Virus record (IMG/VR): IMGVR_UViG_3300017788_000070 | Coordinates: 1-39,357 of that record | DNA length: 39,357 nt | From: a virus | Reading direction: 5' to 3' (one strand) | Shown here: in pieces, positions 25,401-34,300 of the stretch | Position numbering within the stretch: the stretch's first letter is position 1 | Layout of the letters: each line of letters begins with the position of its first letter | The notes under the pieces: model-generated | Databases searched by the model: none | The model's input: only the letters and a program-made list of their open reading frames with translations | What the model was told of the DNA's origin: nothing | Made by a program: the position numbers and the translations under genes

Positions 25401-28400
25401 GGGTGACAGTTTGGTCATTCTCTAAGATAAACTGATCAGCATTTAAGAACAGGACTGCACCTGTTGGAAAATTGCCATAGCAATCTTGACCAACCCCAAG
25501 AGCAGGGGCATCTGGATACTCAAAGTATCCATCTATAAACTTAGCTTTATCTAAGGTTGCGTCGACTGGAAATATCGACATTGATCTATCGTCAGTCATC
25601 GACGGTTCAGCTAAGTCCTCAGTGGCATACGAATCTGAGAAATTTCTGAAATATCCAGTTACAAAATGCTCTATTGCATCTTCAGTACAACTTGTTCCGC
25701 TGAATTCGTAAGGATTCCATTCTTTTCTATTGGTGCCCGCAGGTCTAGTTGGGTAGTTGGACCCCCAGGCCAAAACAGAATCCTGGTCATCTATTGCAAC
25801 TGTGTGAAATTGCGCACAAACAACAGATTTAAATCCATACCCAGAAGCGACACTAGGCACTGTAGCCTGGCCTAGGTCCATCATCCAAGACTTCCCTAAT
25901 TCGTTAACACATAAGCCTTTTCCTATTAAATAAGAGTTATAAGGAAATGGTCCAAACAAAGGTATATAAGAGTTTAGACTAAGGTCTCCCCCAGTATGGG
26001 AGGTGACAGATCCTACTACAGGATCTCCAGGATTCGGAGTCTGTACACAAAAGCCTATGTCCTTGAGACCAAATGCAGACCTGTACCCAAAATAAACTTC
26101 CCTGAATTGATAGTTATTTCCATTTATTGTTGAATCCCTTCTCTTGAATTTGTAAAGAAGTTCAAAAGAATTTAGGCTGGTACGCTCGAGACTTCCAGAT
26201 CTTGGAAGAATTCCATATTGCTTATAACGCAGCGCTATCCCCGGCGGCAGATTTTCTTTATATTCCGGTAAGTGCGTTATATGTTTAGCTGCAACGGCAG
26301 GATGTGGGAACGAATTTGCTAAAATGTTTCTTGTAGTACTAATTTGATGCTTTATAACCTCAACATTTTTTATATCAATTCCTATTTCGCTATACCAAGC
26401 AGGATTCATAACTGGCTCAATAAACGAATAGTCTTCAAGATTAGATGGAGTTTCAAATGGAAGTAAAATCTCATCTAAAATTGGGCCGCCATCAGACTCC
26501 GTAGGGTGGTATAAAGTTGCTCCGGTAAATACGAAAATCTTATTACCAAGACCCTCTATGTTTCCCTGCCATAACAAATGGTACCCCGACAGTGAATCCT
26601 TTGTTTCTGCTGGAATAAGGCTATCGCCATTTGGAACTATCGTAAAGCCAGCTGGAAGTGGTCCTAAAAATCTCTCACAGTAAGCGGCTTTTTTAGAAAA
26701 TCCAAATACTTGGGTAGTTTCAGAGTTTTCTGCAGACATCGTAACATCTGGTGTTGCGTAAAGATTTAACTCTGACGCACTTATTGGAGTTGGGACGTTG
26801 AAGAATGCTCCAGAAGATGTAACTATCGATGGAGTGCCGTATAGAGTTCGTGTATTATTGAAGGGATTGAAAATCCTTACTTGTACTCTTCTATTATTTA
26901 TTTTTGGAGATATTCTTATGGAAGTCGGACCAAGATAAATAAATTGCACCAATCCCTCGTCGGTAAGGAGTCGGTTAAGATCAAAGAAAAACATTGACGA
27001 TCTAATATATAAGCTATTTCCAAGTTGAGGCCCAAATCCCATGTATGAAGGGGAACCCAAAATTTTTAACATACTTTGAAATTGCTCTGAAGCCGGAGAT
27101 ACGTCCTCTAACAATCTACTTGCAAGAGTAGTAGCCAGAGCTGCCGCCTGAGTATCATTGGATGGACTCCATGTTAGGTCCGGGTAATAAGTTTGATAAT
27201 CCAGCGGATTAGGTGAAGCGGAATATCCCAGGGGATTTCCCCAGACAATATATGACTTGTCTAAGTTAGTTGCTGCTGGATCGAGATCTACTGCGCTAAA
27301 ATTGCACTCTAGATACTCTTTGTGCTGTCCACCAGTATACAAATATAGATCAGAATCATAGTGGCCAACCTTCCAAGATGGCAAACTGTCTTGGCTAAAC
27401 CAAATTCTTTGTATGGGGGCCCCAGATTCAGTAGTAGATGCTACTTCAAATTTGAAAAAACTTTCAGGATCTGAAGTCGGTGGCCACGAAATACCAGGAC
27501 TACCGTTCCCCCAGCGCTCCCTAGTCACCCCTAAATCCGACCAATCAGAATGCAAAGGAGTAGAAACGGTGGTATATTGGATGTAGAATGACAGTAGTTG
27601 GTGATAGGTTTCCAACGCCAAATACTCGATCTTTAATCTATACTTTTTCCCATCTATCGCACTCGTCCCTACTGAATAGTAGTAATTGTCTAATTCCGTA
27701 TTTAGAGATATAGAATAAGCCTGTCCACTCGCTGTAACTATACTTCCCGAAGTTACAGTTGCAGACACAGCAGTTGGAATCCAGTAAGTGCCGGATTCCA
27801 CCTGTCCAGGAATATTTTTAAAATTTATATCTCCAAAAATTACAGTATCTGAGGGGGACTTTAAAACAAACTTGGTCTTATCAGAACTATATCTCGTCAG
27901 CTCTAAATGATCTCTAGAGGCTTTAGAAGAAATATTATCTTTTCTAACTCCTATGGCGTGATCCCATCCGCACGAAACAGACCAGAATCTCATTCTGTAT
28001 TTATGATAACTTGGATCGTATGAAAGACCCTCACACTTTGGAACACTGCATTGCCCTTGCTGATTATCTCCCCATGCAGCAACGGTATCGTCTATTTCAT
28101 CGTCTACCACACTCCCCACTGTTGAAGTTACATCAGTGGATTGGGTCGTTCGCAAAGCTATGCAAAAATCTCCACCAGCTCCTATTTGCTTGGCTTTAAG
28201 TCCTGGTGGAACAGAGGTTTGATTTAGATTGTTTCTACCCCAACATACTACGGTTCCGTTACTCTTTAAGGCAATACAGTGATTGTCTCCAGCGTCAACC
28301 GCCACAACGTCAGATCCCGCATCTGTGACACTGGAAGGAGGTGTACATTGACCGTAATCATTGTCGCCCCAGCAAACTACTGTTCCGTCATTTTTTAACG

Positions 28401-31368
28401 CCACTGAGTGCTTTGAGCCACAGGCAAGCACCTTTCCTGCATAAACTATAAGAACACCAGAGGGCGCCCCTACTATTGACTTAGATGCAAGAGTAACTGC
28501 AGCCGGAATTGAGCCATAATAGTTTCCGAAGTCTTCTAAAACTTTTACTGTAGATTCTCCATTGTTTTTTATGGACTGAGCGGCTGCAAAATCGTTTCCT
28601 ATAGCAAATTGTACGATGGGCAGCGGCCCCTCATCAGTTACTGCTTCTGTAGTAACTTGAGAACAATTAAGTCTATCGTACCAAATTGTGCCACGGTTAT
28701 TGCAGCCCCAGCTCTTTAAAGATCCGTCATCTTTTATGATGGATATATGGGCAACATTAAAATCAAAGTCCTTCACATTATTTATATAGCCGTCAGACAA
28801 GAATGAGCTATATACGTCAGACGGCACCGTCAAGTGTCCAAAAGTGTTATGTCCCCATATATACAATCTTTTTCCAGTCGTTCCCGAGGATGGAATTGGA
28901 GCAGTAAGAACAGCGTGTATGGATTCTCCAAGCTTTACCTTAGAAACTTTTCCACCGCTGAGCAAATAATCCCGTAGGGGTCTTGGAAGAATGGGAAGTA
29001 TGTCCGTCGACACCTGATAGCCGAAGGAAGACGGAACTACTCTACGTCCTGCGAGAGTACCGTCCTCCTTTACAAACATATGAAGACTGTTTACGTCGAA
29101 GGATGACACCGATAAAGCTTTATCGGTATTACCATTTAGCAACTCAAAATCAGCACCTTCGGTGTTTATTTTTACTCCAAGTTCACTGGCCCCCGATCTT
29201 GATATAGCCATGGAGAATTGACCTATGAGAAGATTTTTATCTCCTTCAAAGGACAGTATTCTTTCTGAGGACTGACCTTGATCTGGAACTACGATCTGAG
29301 GATCTGAAAATGCAAGTACCTTTTTGGTGCTCACGGTGGGGGCTGTATTTGGCTCTCCCCTTAAATCATGTATACATGAAATTTTATGAATATTGGCAAA
29401 CTCGTCTCCCGGCAAGCATTTTAATATGAACCATTGATACCCTGGATCAATAACAACTCTATCTGGATCTTGCTCCGATATTCCTAATATTGGAATGTCT
29501 ATGTATGCCGAAGACGGCAGAGATGAATATGGCTGCAAAGTCATTCTCAGGACGCAATCAGCGCCTGATCTAAACAGTCTATTTGGATCTACATTTTCTC
29601 CGGACAGCTCAGTGAGCAGAACGGTGTATTCAACTGGCGGATTTTCCGCTCCGCCTAAACCTCCCTGTGCGCCAACTATCATGTTTTGCTGGATTAGGGT
29701 TGTGTTAAAATTGGAGTAAAAGTGTCTTACTCCAGGTTTTATTGGTATAAAGCTTATTGAAGAATCCGATGCATGTAGCTGCGCTGTTCCGGAGACATCC
29801 TCATTGACAGGAATGAGAGCGGCATTTACTTTGAATGACGTTCCATTATTTTGTAAAAATTGTTGAAATTTGCTCGGACTAAACAGTCGCATGGATGCAG
29901 TGGAATACGTTGGAGAGAATCCCTCGATGTAAGTTCCAACTGTGCTCTCTATCCTGGAGTGAGCTAGCTTAGTAGTTGAAGAGTCTGAAGAATAAAAGTC
30001 AGATGCCAGAGACACATCTCTTTGTGGATCGGTTACATTATTATCAGGTCTATTGTGTCTCACCAAGGATGCGCCTAAGAAAAGTACAGGCGTAGTCGGA
30101 AAACTCCAAGATTGACCAGGAGAAGTAAAGGTATTTTCTAAGGCCAGAGTAGTTGCAGTTCCTGACCCGGAATTCATAGTTGCTACGGAAGAATCATAAG
30201 ATCTAGGAAATTGCGAGTACGCTCCTAATCTAGAGATATTTGGACTTAATGCATCAAATCCAACTATAGACTTACGCAATGAAGAATTATCCAGAATAGA
30301 GGCCCTGAGGAATATAAGAGTTCCCGAAGCACGTGATCTAGTGGGGTATTCTGATAATCGCGAAAGCTGAATTGCGTTTACACTTGCAGAAAGAGAGGCG
30401 GATCCCGGTTGACCGTTTCCCACCACAAATGTTTGTATTCCAAATACAGTCTGAGTTGAAAATATAGGAGAACTTATTTCATCAGAGGGTGAAGCCTTTG
30501 ATGTTCCTGTAGGTAGTGGGTATCTGGCGAATTCTTGTAACTGAGTGGGTACATCTGCAGATCCACCTGATCCATATAGATACATCTGGTTAAGGGTAAA
30601 TTTTGCCTGTATGTTGTCGGCAGTCAGAGAACTAACCCCCTGCACTGTAAAGTCAGCGCTGGGAGTTGTAAATTTGGCGGCAGAGCTACTACTTAGTCCT
30701 AAGTTTAAATTAAGGTTTAAAAGATTTACATCTAGCCTTGACTTTATTTCGTCAGGGTTTATAGAAAAGTCCTGCAAATGTCCAGTTGCAGACAATCTGC
30801 CTCGCACTAGGCTCAAATCGCGTTTGTTTGCAATTTGAAGTATTAAGCCAAATTTTGGGCGATCATTAACAACAAAAGAAATAAATATATTCGCAGCCGA
30901 CCCTGTTAAAATGTCCCCTTGCACTCTAAAAGAACTATTTAAATTTTGCGGAATTAGATCTTTTAAAATATTAATAGTAGTAGTAAGTGATATATGTTGT
31001 AATGTAAAGAAACATGGACTAGGTGTAAGCGTAGCACCTTCTAGCACTATAAATTCTGAATCCCCTACACTTCGAACATCTAACTTTGGAACTACTGAGC
31101 CACCCCACGTGCTTTGAATTACTAGAAGTGACGGTTCACCAGCAAATCTTAAATCAATTGGTGACGCCGCAAGTTCAGTAGAAGAAAAACTTTCTATTGG
31201 TGGAACAGAAAACCTATGCCTCTGGTTTTCGGCATTATTTCTATACTGAGCGTCAATGAGTCCTAAATTTGAAGTTACTCTAAGACTAGATGAAAGCTGT
31301 ACTGGTGCCGCAGCACCTGTTTGCATATCCCCCGTAACTTGAGATGTTAATAGGTTGCAGAGAGGCAT
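19405..31368 (-). CDS. Giant RCC1-repeat, LamG-containing virion protein (about 3987 aa)
   Basis: The ATG at 31368 shares its first base with the preceding stop (TAATG); the frame also allows TTG 31377. About 16 WG cores of RCC1 (beta-propeller) type are visible, in clusters near residues 800-1145 (VCWGDNDYGQC, VCWGRNNLNQT, AAWGDNQQGQC), 1850-1880 (LAWGSNY), 2400-2970 (VAWGADS, YVWGLYN, YWWGNNS, YAWGSNY, FVWGSST, VAFGDNAHGQT) and about 3170 (VKWGYQD), each after the usual 'AAG..H..AL..DGTV' strand. Residues about 3470-3680 form a LamG/concanavalin-like domain ending YLAHKFNLQASLPSNHPYK. The N and C termini are Ser/Asn/Leu-rich beta structure; near the C terminus is CVCSCRVGC. No signal peptide. 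Probably a tail, fibre or host-contact protein; its ligand is unknown. One of the longest phage proteins by length. Confidence 0.88.
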   Translation of the reverse strand: MPLCNLLTSQVTGDMQTGAAAPVQLSSSLRVTSNLGLIDAQYRNNAENQRHRFSVPPIESFSSTELAASPIDLRFAGEPSLLVIQSTWGGSVVPKLDVRSVGDSEFIVLEGATLTPSPCFFTLQHISLTTTINILKDLIPQNLNSSFRVQGDILTGSAANIFISFVVNDRPKFGLILQIANKRDLSLVRGRLSATGHLQDFSINPDEIKSRLDVNLLNLNLNLGLSSSSAAKFTTPSADFTVQGVSSLTADNIQAKFTLNQMYLYGSGGSADVPTQLQEFARYPLPTGTSKASPSDEISSPIFSTQTVFGIQTFVVGNGQPGSASLSASVNAIQLSRLSEYPTRSRASGTLIFLRASILDNSSLRKSIVGFDALSPNISRLGAYSQFPRSYDSSVATMNSGSGTATTLALENTFTSPGQSWSFPTTPVLFLGASLVRHNRPDNNVTDPQRDVSLASDFYSSDSSTTKLAHSRIESTVGTYIEGFSPTYSTASMRLFSPSKFQQFLQNNGTSFKVNAALIPVNEDVSGTAQLHASDSSISFIPIKPGVRHFYSNFNTTLIQQNMIVGAQGGLGGAENPPVEYTVLLTELSGENVDPNRLFRSGADCVLRMTLQPYSSLPSSAYIDIPILGISEQDPDRVVIDPGYQWFILKCLPGDEFANIHKISCIHDLRGEPNTAPTVSTKKVLAFSDPQIVVPDQGQSSERILSFEGDKNLLIGQFSMAISRSGASELGVKINTEGADFELLNGNTDKALSVSSFDVNSLHMFVKEDGTLAGRRVVPSSFGYQVSTDILPILPRPLRDYLLSGGKVSKVKLGESIHAVLTAPIPSSGTTGKRLYIWGHNTFGHLTVPSDVYSSFLSDGYINNVKDFDFNVAHISIIKDDGSLKSWGCNNRGTIWYDRLNCSQVTTEAVTDEGPLPIVQFAIGNDFAAAQSIKNNGESTVKVLEDFGNYYGSIPAAVTLASKSIVGAPSGVLIVYAGKVLACGSKHSVALKNDGTVVCWGDNDYGQCTPPSSVTDAGSDVVAVDAGDNHCIALKSNGTVVCWGRNNLNQTSVPPGLKAKQIGAGGDFCIALRTTQSTDVTSTVGSVVDDEIDDTVAAWGDNQQGQCSVPKCEGLSYDPSYHKYRMRFWSVSCGWDHAIGVRKDNISSKASRDHLELTRYSSDKTKFVLKSPSDTVIFGDINFKNIPGQVESGTYWIPTAVSATVTSGSIVTASGQAYSISLNTELDNYYYSVGTSAIDGKKYRLKIEYLALETYHQLLSFYIQYTTVSTPLHSDWSDLGVTRERWGNGSPGISWPPTSDPESFFKFEVASTTESGAPIQRIWFSQDSLPSWKVGHYDSDLYLYTGGQHKEYLECNFSAVDLDPAATNLDKSYIVWGNPLGYSASPNPLDYQTYYPDLTWSPSNDTQAAALATTLASRLLEDVSPASEQFQSMLKILGSPSYMGFGPQLGNSLYIRSSMFFFDLNRLLTDEGLVQFIYLGPTSIRISPKINNRRVQVRIFNPFNNTRTLYGTPSIVTSSGAFFNVPTPISASELNLYATPDVTMSAENSETTQVFGFSKKAAYCERFLGPLPAGFTIVPNGDSLIPAETKDSLSGYHLLWQGNIEGLGNKIFVFTGATLYHPTESDGGPILDEILLPFETPSNLEDYSFIEPVMNPAWYSEIGIDIKNVEVIKHQISTTRNILANSFPHPAVAAKHITHLPEYKENLPPGIALRYKQYGILPRSGSLERTSLNSFELLYKFKRRDSTINGNNYQFREVYFGYRSAFGLKDIGFCVQTPNPGDPVVGSVTSHTGGDLSLNSYIPLFGPFPYNSYLIGKGLCVNELGKSWMMDLGQATVPSVASGYGFKSVVCAQFHTVAIDDQDSVLAWGSNYPTRPAGTNRKEWNPYEFSGTSCTEDAIEHFVTGYFRNFSDSYATEDLAEPSMTDDRSMSIFPVDATLDKAKFIDGYFEYPDAPALGVGQDCYGNFPTGAVLFLNADQFILENDQTVTLLQQVNPLALISFKMSISRADPLGYRIAVGDSNNANLKYSVYFPSPPKLIYIGMQNQGSVHAPDDDPVTPGITFSIKVDGEYIPWESASDPENKYVSDLVPSLRYDKFMHYIGRIYDSSVSSFALKSTDRMFMPTQGATKFVAGDSYFFALYKNAVENKNKVRGSLVTLDENRDFKANFGAAYEEPLTQNLCNGDYGQGPFLKGVQDIVGPKNYFMAKVQRTYRQISAVEPQDTIYSGSQPVTARYAPSGGSSFKIYLGPITDFMTGDPTNAIMDYNYNHDSSTPSNILGVNQNLRVWPKVVFPGEPQYSSNHAYAPSQITIYRDGFKIAGPLSERYANNNTFTVDIYAPPETTPFDASPLIENDIPCSREESAIAGSIICYDSITRRVLPQSYYPETTLSANLTNISLGYDFSVAKTLTDKLVAWGADSYFQRTLIKTFTDNNTSVKKVVTNGEATLILNEDGTLIAAGYTPSSGIIPLPSNLPPLKDIEIGGQLAVGIRSDNSQLYVWGLYNNSALPANLGACKKVACGYSFAVAIKSDDTLVVFGNIDDDRGNIPSAISNQAVTEIACNYFRIAARKSSNGFVYWWGNNSYSGWGGPSGNSGALVQNKIGSTKDHFFVVNSSGVILCPGVGSTQPPDQWNLANDAPASPSSSWVLGRGMRASHMVASNGTNVYAWGSNYREQTASPGPGGQLEWRGQAFIPEPDDRLAVNVTPNSDNETLVGPYNHVVVSPPVTSSQAAVPYANQIPDSIRARNEDYFYTSTDLGDLKHVISMASAENAYFAIVSDDINGTEGSLIFWGDVAGSNLEPPEKIKSIDALTKVTCRFAHAAVLRNDGTAFVWGSSTHGAIPPEGEVSGLLDVECGDRMTVGIRQDRTLVSFGRYDGSSSGPDTPIPEPFNTMKFASISCGIDHVAGNLFENFTVPISGGAFTAPVGSAVAFGDNAHGQTDIPGFKYALDNSSIVGQVAAGGKFTALMSASSGFNCLVPVGGPSAKGLMFINRNGHEDLTEGDENTLDSELVEGYMVHTSGYLCNQILPPTHSFYFNRPTSVRTPQGEPYYGVNCQTAYREDTSRVTDAINIPAVYRRGGTKKAKIVAAGRFKQWEHSTGDHMFGSGYTIIVDRDTNAIQIVGGDLIPAACTIPDYPVPPFTIALRSIPTESLQDAVIAQVSTYRSHIYALTSVGQMVKWGYQDSVGASSSVDYSIDTSIIRKYFSLPDVSMYDYTDKAKFGDSSLIGMSYVAGLFGAVDSWAVVVALDRYFNGIKTNIRKFIATGDTEVVSIDKPVHFAETFSCVDTWPSGAATGLDTQYVLSVMPHSGVSCEINSASLFGMNLDSRILGQKVLRQPEDISDNSTAADYILRSIDDTQLNLQNIDYGTSETVSGISENATSISLTTVNPITYPSYLRGRFGGTARTEALLSSGNGAHVAGRIAEILNWEPGASSTVSLPLVWYKSTSLPTPSSEVSSWASSGSNTTSAANFAPTSALRRPLSVVFNGSYRGAQFDKVSSQEDDLVTSSMSLGLSAFTYFIVYNKTVSSSNYNLAFGKTYISSSANKVSGFGFHQGRPVLYYDQLKKTAISVSPVTGNNIACAYYGSPTYNGIRINGAEIDIESTFQSNLISSGSHPTRYNMSRPVVGFTSGSSTTYSYVDSDDIYAEVLAFEESLTETQINIVEGYLAHKFNLQASLPSNHPYKNTAPGQDPIEVYELPLLYNYNDLLSVETNKLIETSGRPQSWVGLFDVTVSHRGQRMSTPTQPADHHAPVLAEFSVKLNQSNVIFVNVSLCKFKVSAPTLIIDSNTKLLQGGATPRLNLVPADLKLTISTKLVNAKVSTEAASLYLLVGLQSSVNSLLKISGANDCETIYGCSGVSLYPPKLSLLYTAYSPVPIIGKLNIDGADFGNIVTINYVELSCKFTIDGKSCVCSCRVGCVGSINAAFNVQRAPLKLSGVNLGYANIHCTTHTQICLSGVQASPFLPRKYPPGLPPSTEQTEPPTTGID

Positions 31369-34300
31369 TAGGGGCAATCCGAACGCATTCCAATAATAGT
31401 ATTAAGAATAGAAGAAACGTTGAGCCGTCCAACAATGTTCGGCGGAAAGAAAGCTTTATTGTACAAAGTTACTGTCGGCACCACTAATTTCGTAGGAATA
31501 TTTGAAGGATTAAATCCTATGACTATTAAAAAAGTGTCTAAAGAATTTGTTGTATTAAATCTAAAAGCAATATTTGAGTTACCTAAATCTATATCTTGTG
31601 CAGTACTTATGAATGCGCCAGGAGGTAAAGAGTGCATGGTTACACCTATATCTTTTACCCTATCCTGCAGGAGTTCTGTCGGTCTATGTGGAATTATGTT
31701 GAATATACTAAAAAAATTAGCAGTAATTCTTGGAAGCTTAAGTAAAGGCTGTCTTACTGGGTTAGCCGGACTGGGAGGGTAACTTTCTGCCACATACGCG
31801 GCCTGAGTTTCACGATTACCGAGAGGCCCATATTTTTTAGTGCCGCAGATAAAGTTAGGGTCTGAAATAAAAGACTTTGCAAACTTTCTATTGGTGATAA
31901 TTGTGGTTTGCGCTTCACAGGGGCAGCTTGTAGTCGGAATAGTAGATGCAGTACTAAAGCTTCCTATATCGGCAACATACGAAGGCCCTAACCCTGAAAA
32001 TTCGTTCCAAACTCCGGATCTATCAGGGCCAAATAAAACATATGGAACATCGCCAGCGTCTACTTCAGCCTCTATGGTAGCTGTAACGGTATATCCGGTA
32101 TAAGAGTGATTAGTATTTGTTATGTCCTCAATCACTATGTTTACGGTCGTCTGATCAAACTTGGGCACGGTTATCGGTGCTAGATCCCATGGCGGCTCCG
32201 TCACTGCAAACGAGGTGGGATTCACGGATACCGGGTAGTAGCACCCTTGCTTAGACAGTGCAGGTATGGTGGCAGCTAGATTGAGGCCGTTTATGTAGAA
32301 GTTGGCTGTCGACTGAGTGTATGAGCTCGGGTTTGCAGGATTTAGTCCGGCCTCGCTATATGTGTCCGACGGATTGTCTGAATAGGAATACGCCTTGGAT
32401 GGAGAGAATCTATCCGATATCTTGAGAGAGACAGAGGCTCCGGCATTGACCTTTAGGTATGCGGGATTGGTTCCGGCTCGTACTCTATCCAAAAGGACAA
32501 ATGTGCTCCTTCTGTAAGGAAGTTTAAATGTCAGATCCGATAGGGGCACATCTACACCCGTGCTTGCATGGTTGAACGTGAGCGTTACGTCGAGCCCCCT
32601 GAGCCTCTTGGAGAATCGAGCAGCAGGTATGGTTATGGGCACAGTGCATGTACTTACCGTGGTGCCTGCGACAAAAGTCAAAGGAGTTGCCGTACTTTCA
32701 GCATAAACCACCCTAACAGGATCGGTGACCAAGGTATACGATTCTCCGCAATATACTTTTGCCGATCTAGAGAACAGCATTGGCACTATCGGAGCCATGC
32801 CGTCAGAAAGCTTTCTTTCCTTTCCTGCGGTCTGATTTTCACATCCGTAGCCCACTATGCCTAGCTTGCATATCCTTCTTTGGCCGAAGTGAATCTCGCC
32901 ATTTGGTCTGGACATGAAATGCAGCCTGAAGTCTGCCAGGTTGTTTAGGTGAGTATTGTCCTGTATTACGTTGTAGTTTGGACAAGCGGAGCTGAACAAA
33001 ATGGCACTGTGCAGGGATCCTGCCGCATAGTCCACCACGTAGTCTGTGTAGCTTTGGCGTGCAAAGTTGAGCGGAGAGTGGTATTCAAGCTGGGTATTAA
33101 GCGATGCGTAGTTTGATTGAGCCTCTTCTGCTGCCGTAGCGCAGCACACGGTTCTATTCAATCCTTGGCCAGACTGCAACGAAGAGAACGATACCCACGG
33201 TCGATACACGCCTACGGGAATGCCTGCCATCATTGTGCCATTGAGCAAAGTCCTACCAGTCAAAATAGGATTTGTGAATGACGTTGGATACTGATCCGGC
33301 TGGAACTGCAGCATCGACTGCATAGACTCGCAAAGATGGTGGCCTGCCGGTAAATTCATTTCTAACGAAGATGTTTGATTAAATCCTCCGTCTTCTGATG
33401 TCGTAGCAGTCCCCAGGGTGAAGCCATTTGTGATAGCCTGGACAAAGTTAGGTAAAGCGTACGAACTGTCGATTACACTATGAGCATTCCATCGATAGTG
33501 ACCATAGTAGTTCTCCCAATCATCAGTATTAACTGAGAGAGACTGAGTAGGGCTCGAGGCTAATGCGTCATATCTACTTATGGCATGGGTATCTAGAAAC
33601 CAACTTCCATATGTCGCAACCCCCCGGTGACCATATGGGTATCCAAGTAGTGAAGTGCCGTACTCTCTGCCATCACCTGCTCCAAATGCAAGAAGTACAG
33701 GACGGCTAAATTGATGATCTGCGGTTCCGGCTGCGGCGGCAGCTATAAGTTTTGTTGGAATTTCAGTCAAACTGCCTGAGGTAAATAGCCTGGTACCAAG
33801 TTCAGTAACTAATTTAGGGACTTGGGCTTGCAAAGCTGGGCTGCCAGAAGTCACCAAATTGGACAAAGACTTAGCGATCGGCCAATCCCCGTCACTTACA
33901 GCTAATATGTGAGCCTTGCCTGCCTTAATTTCTTTAAATGGAATACTAGGTATTAAGGTAAGATCCAAAGCAGAGCTGTAATATCTATATATCGTAGAGT
34001 CTACGTATGATCTACGGGACTGAAAATAGCAGGACCATGCAGTAGGCCTATTGTCCATTCCAACCACTGCACACACCATGTTATTGCTTGCCAGTACAGT
34101 TGTAGCATTAACATAACTTATAGAGACTGGAGTGGTATTTATTGTCGGGTTGGCTATACCAGAACTTTGTTTAATTTCTCCAAAGTACAAAGACTTAGTA
34201 TTAATCTTTATACCAGTGGCATTACTGTGTATGTAGGCGGCGGATGAACTACTAGAATTACCCACTTTATTAGATCTTACTAGCCTTCCTCCAGATGAAA

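Noticed and set aside
31369-31377. TTG start nine bases upstream for the giant gene
   Set aside because: It overlaps the previous gene by 10 bp; the ATG at 31368 forms a clean TAATG overlap used elsewhere in this block.
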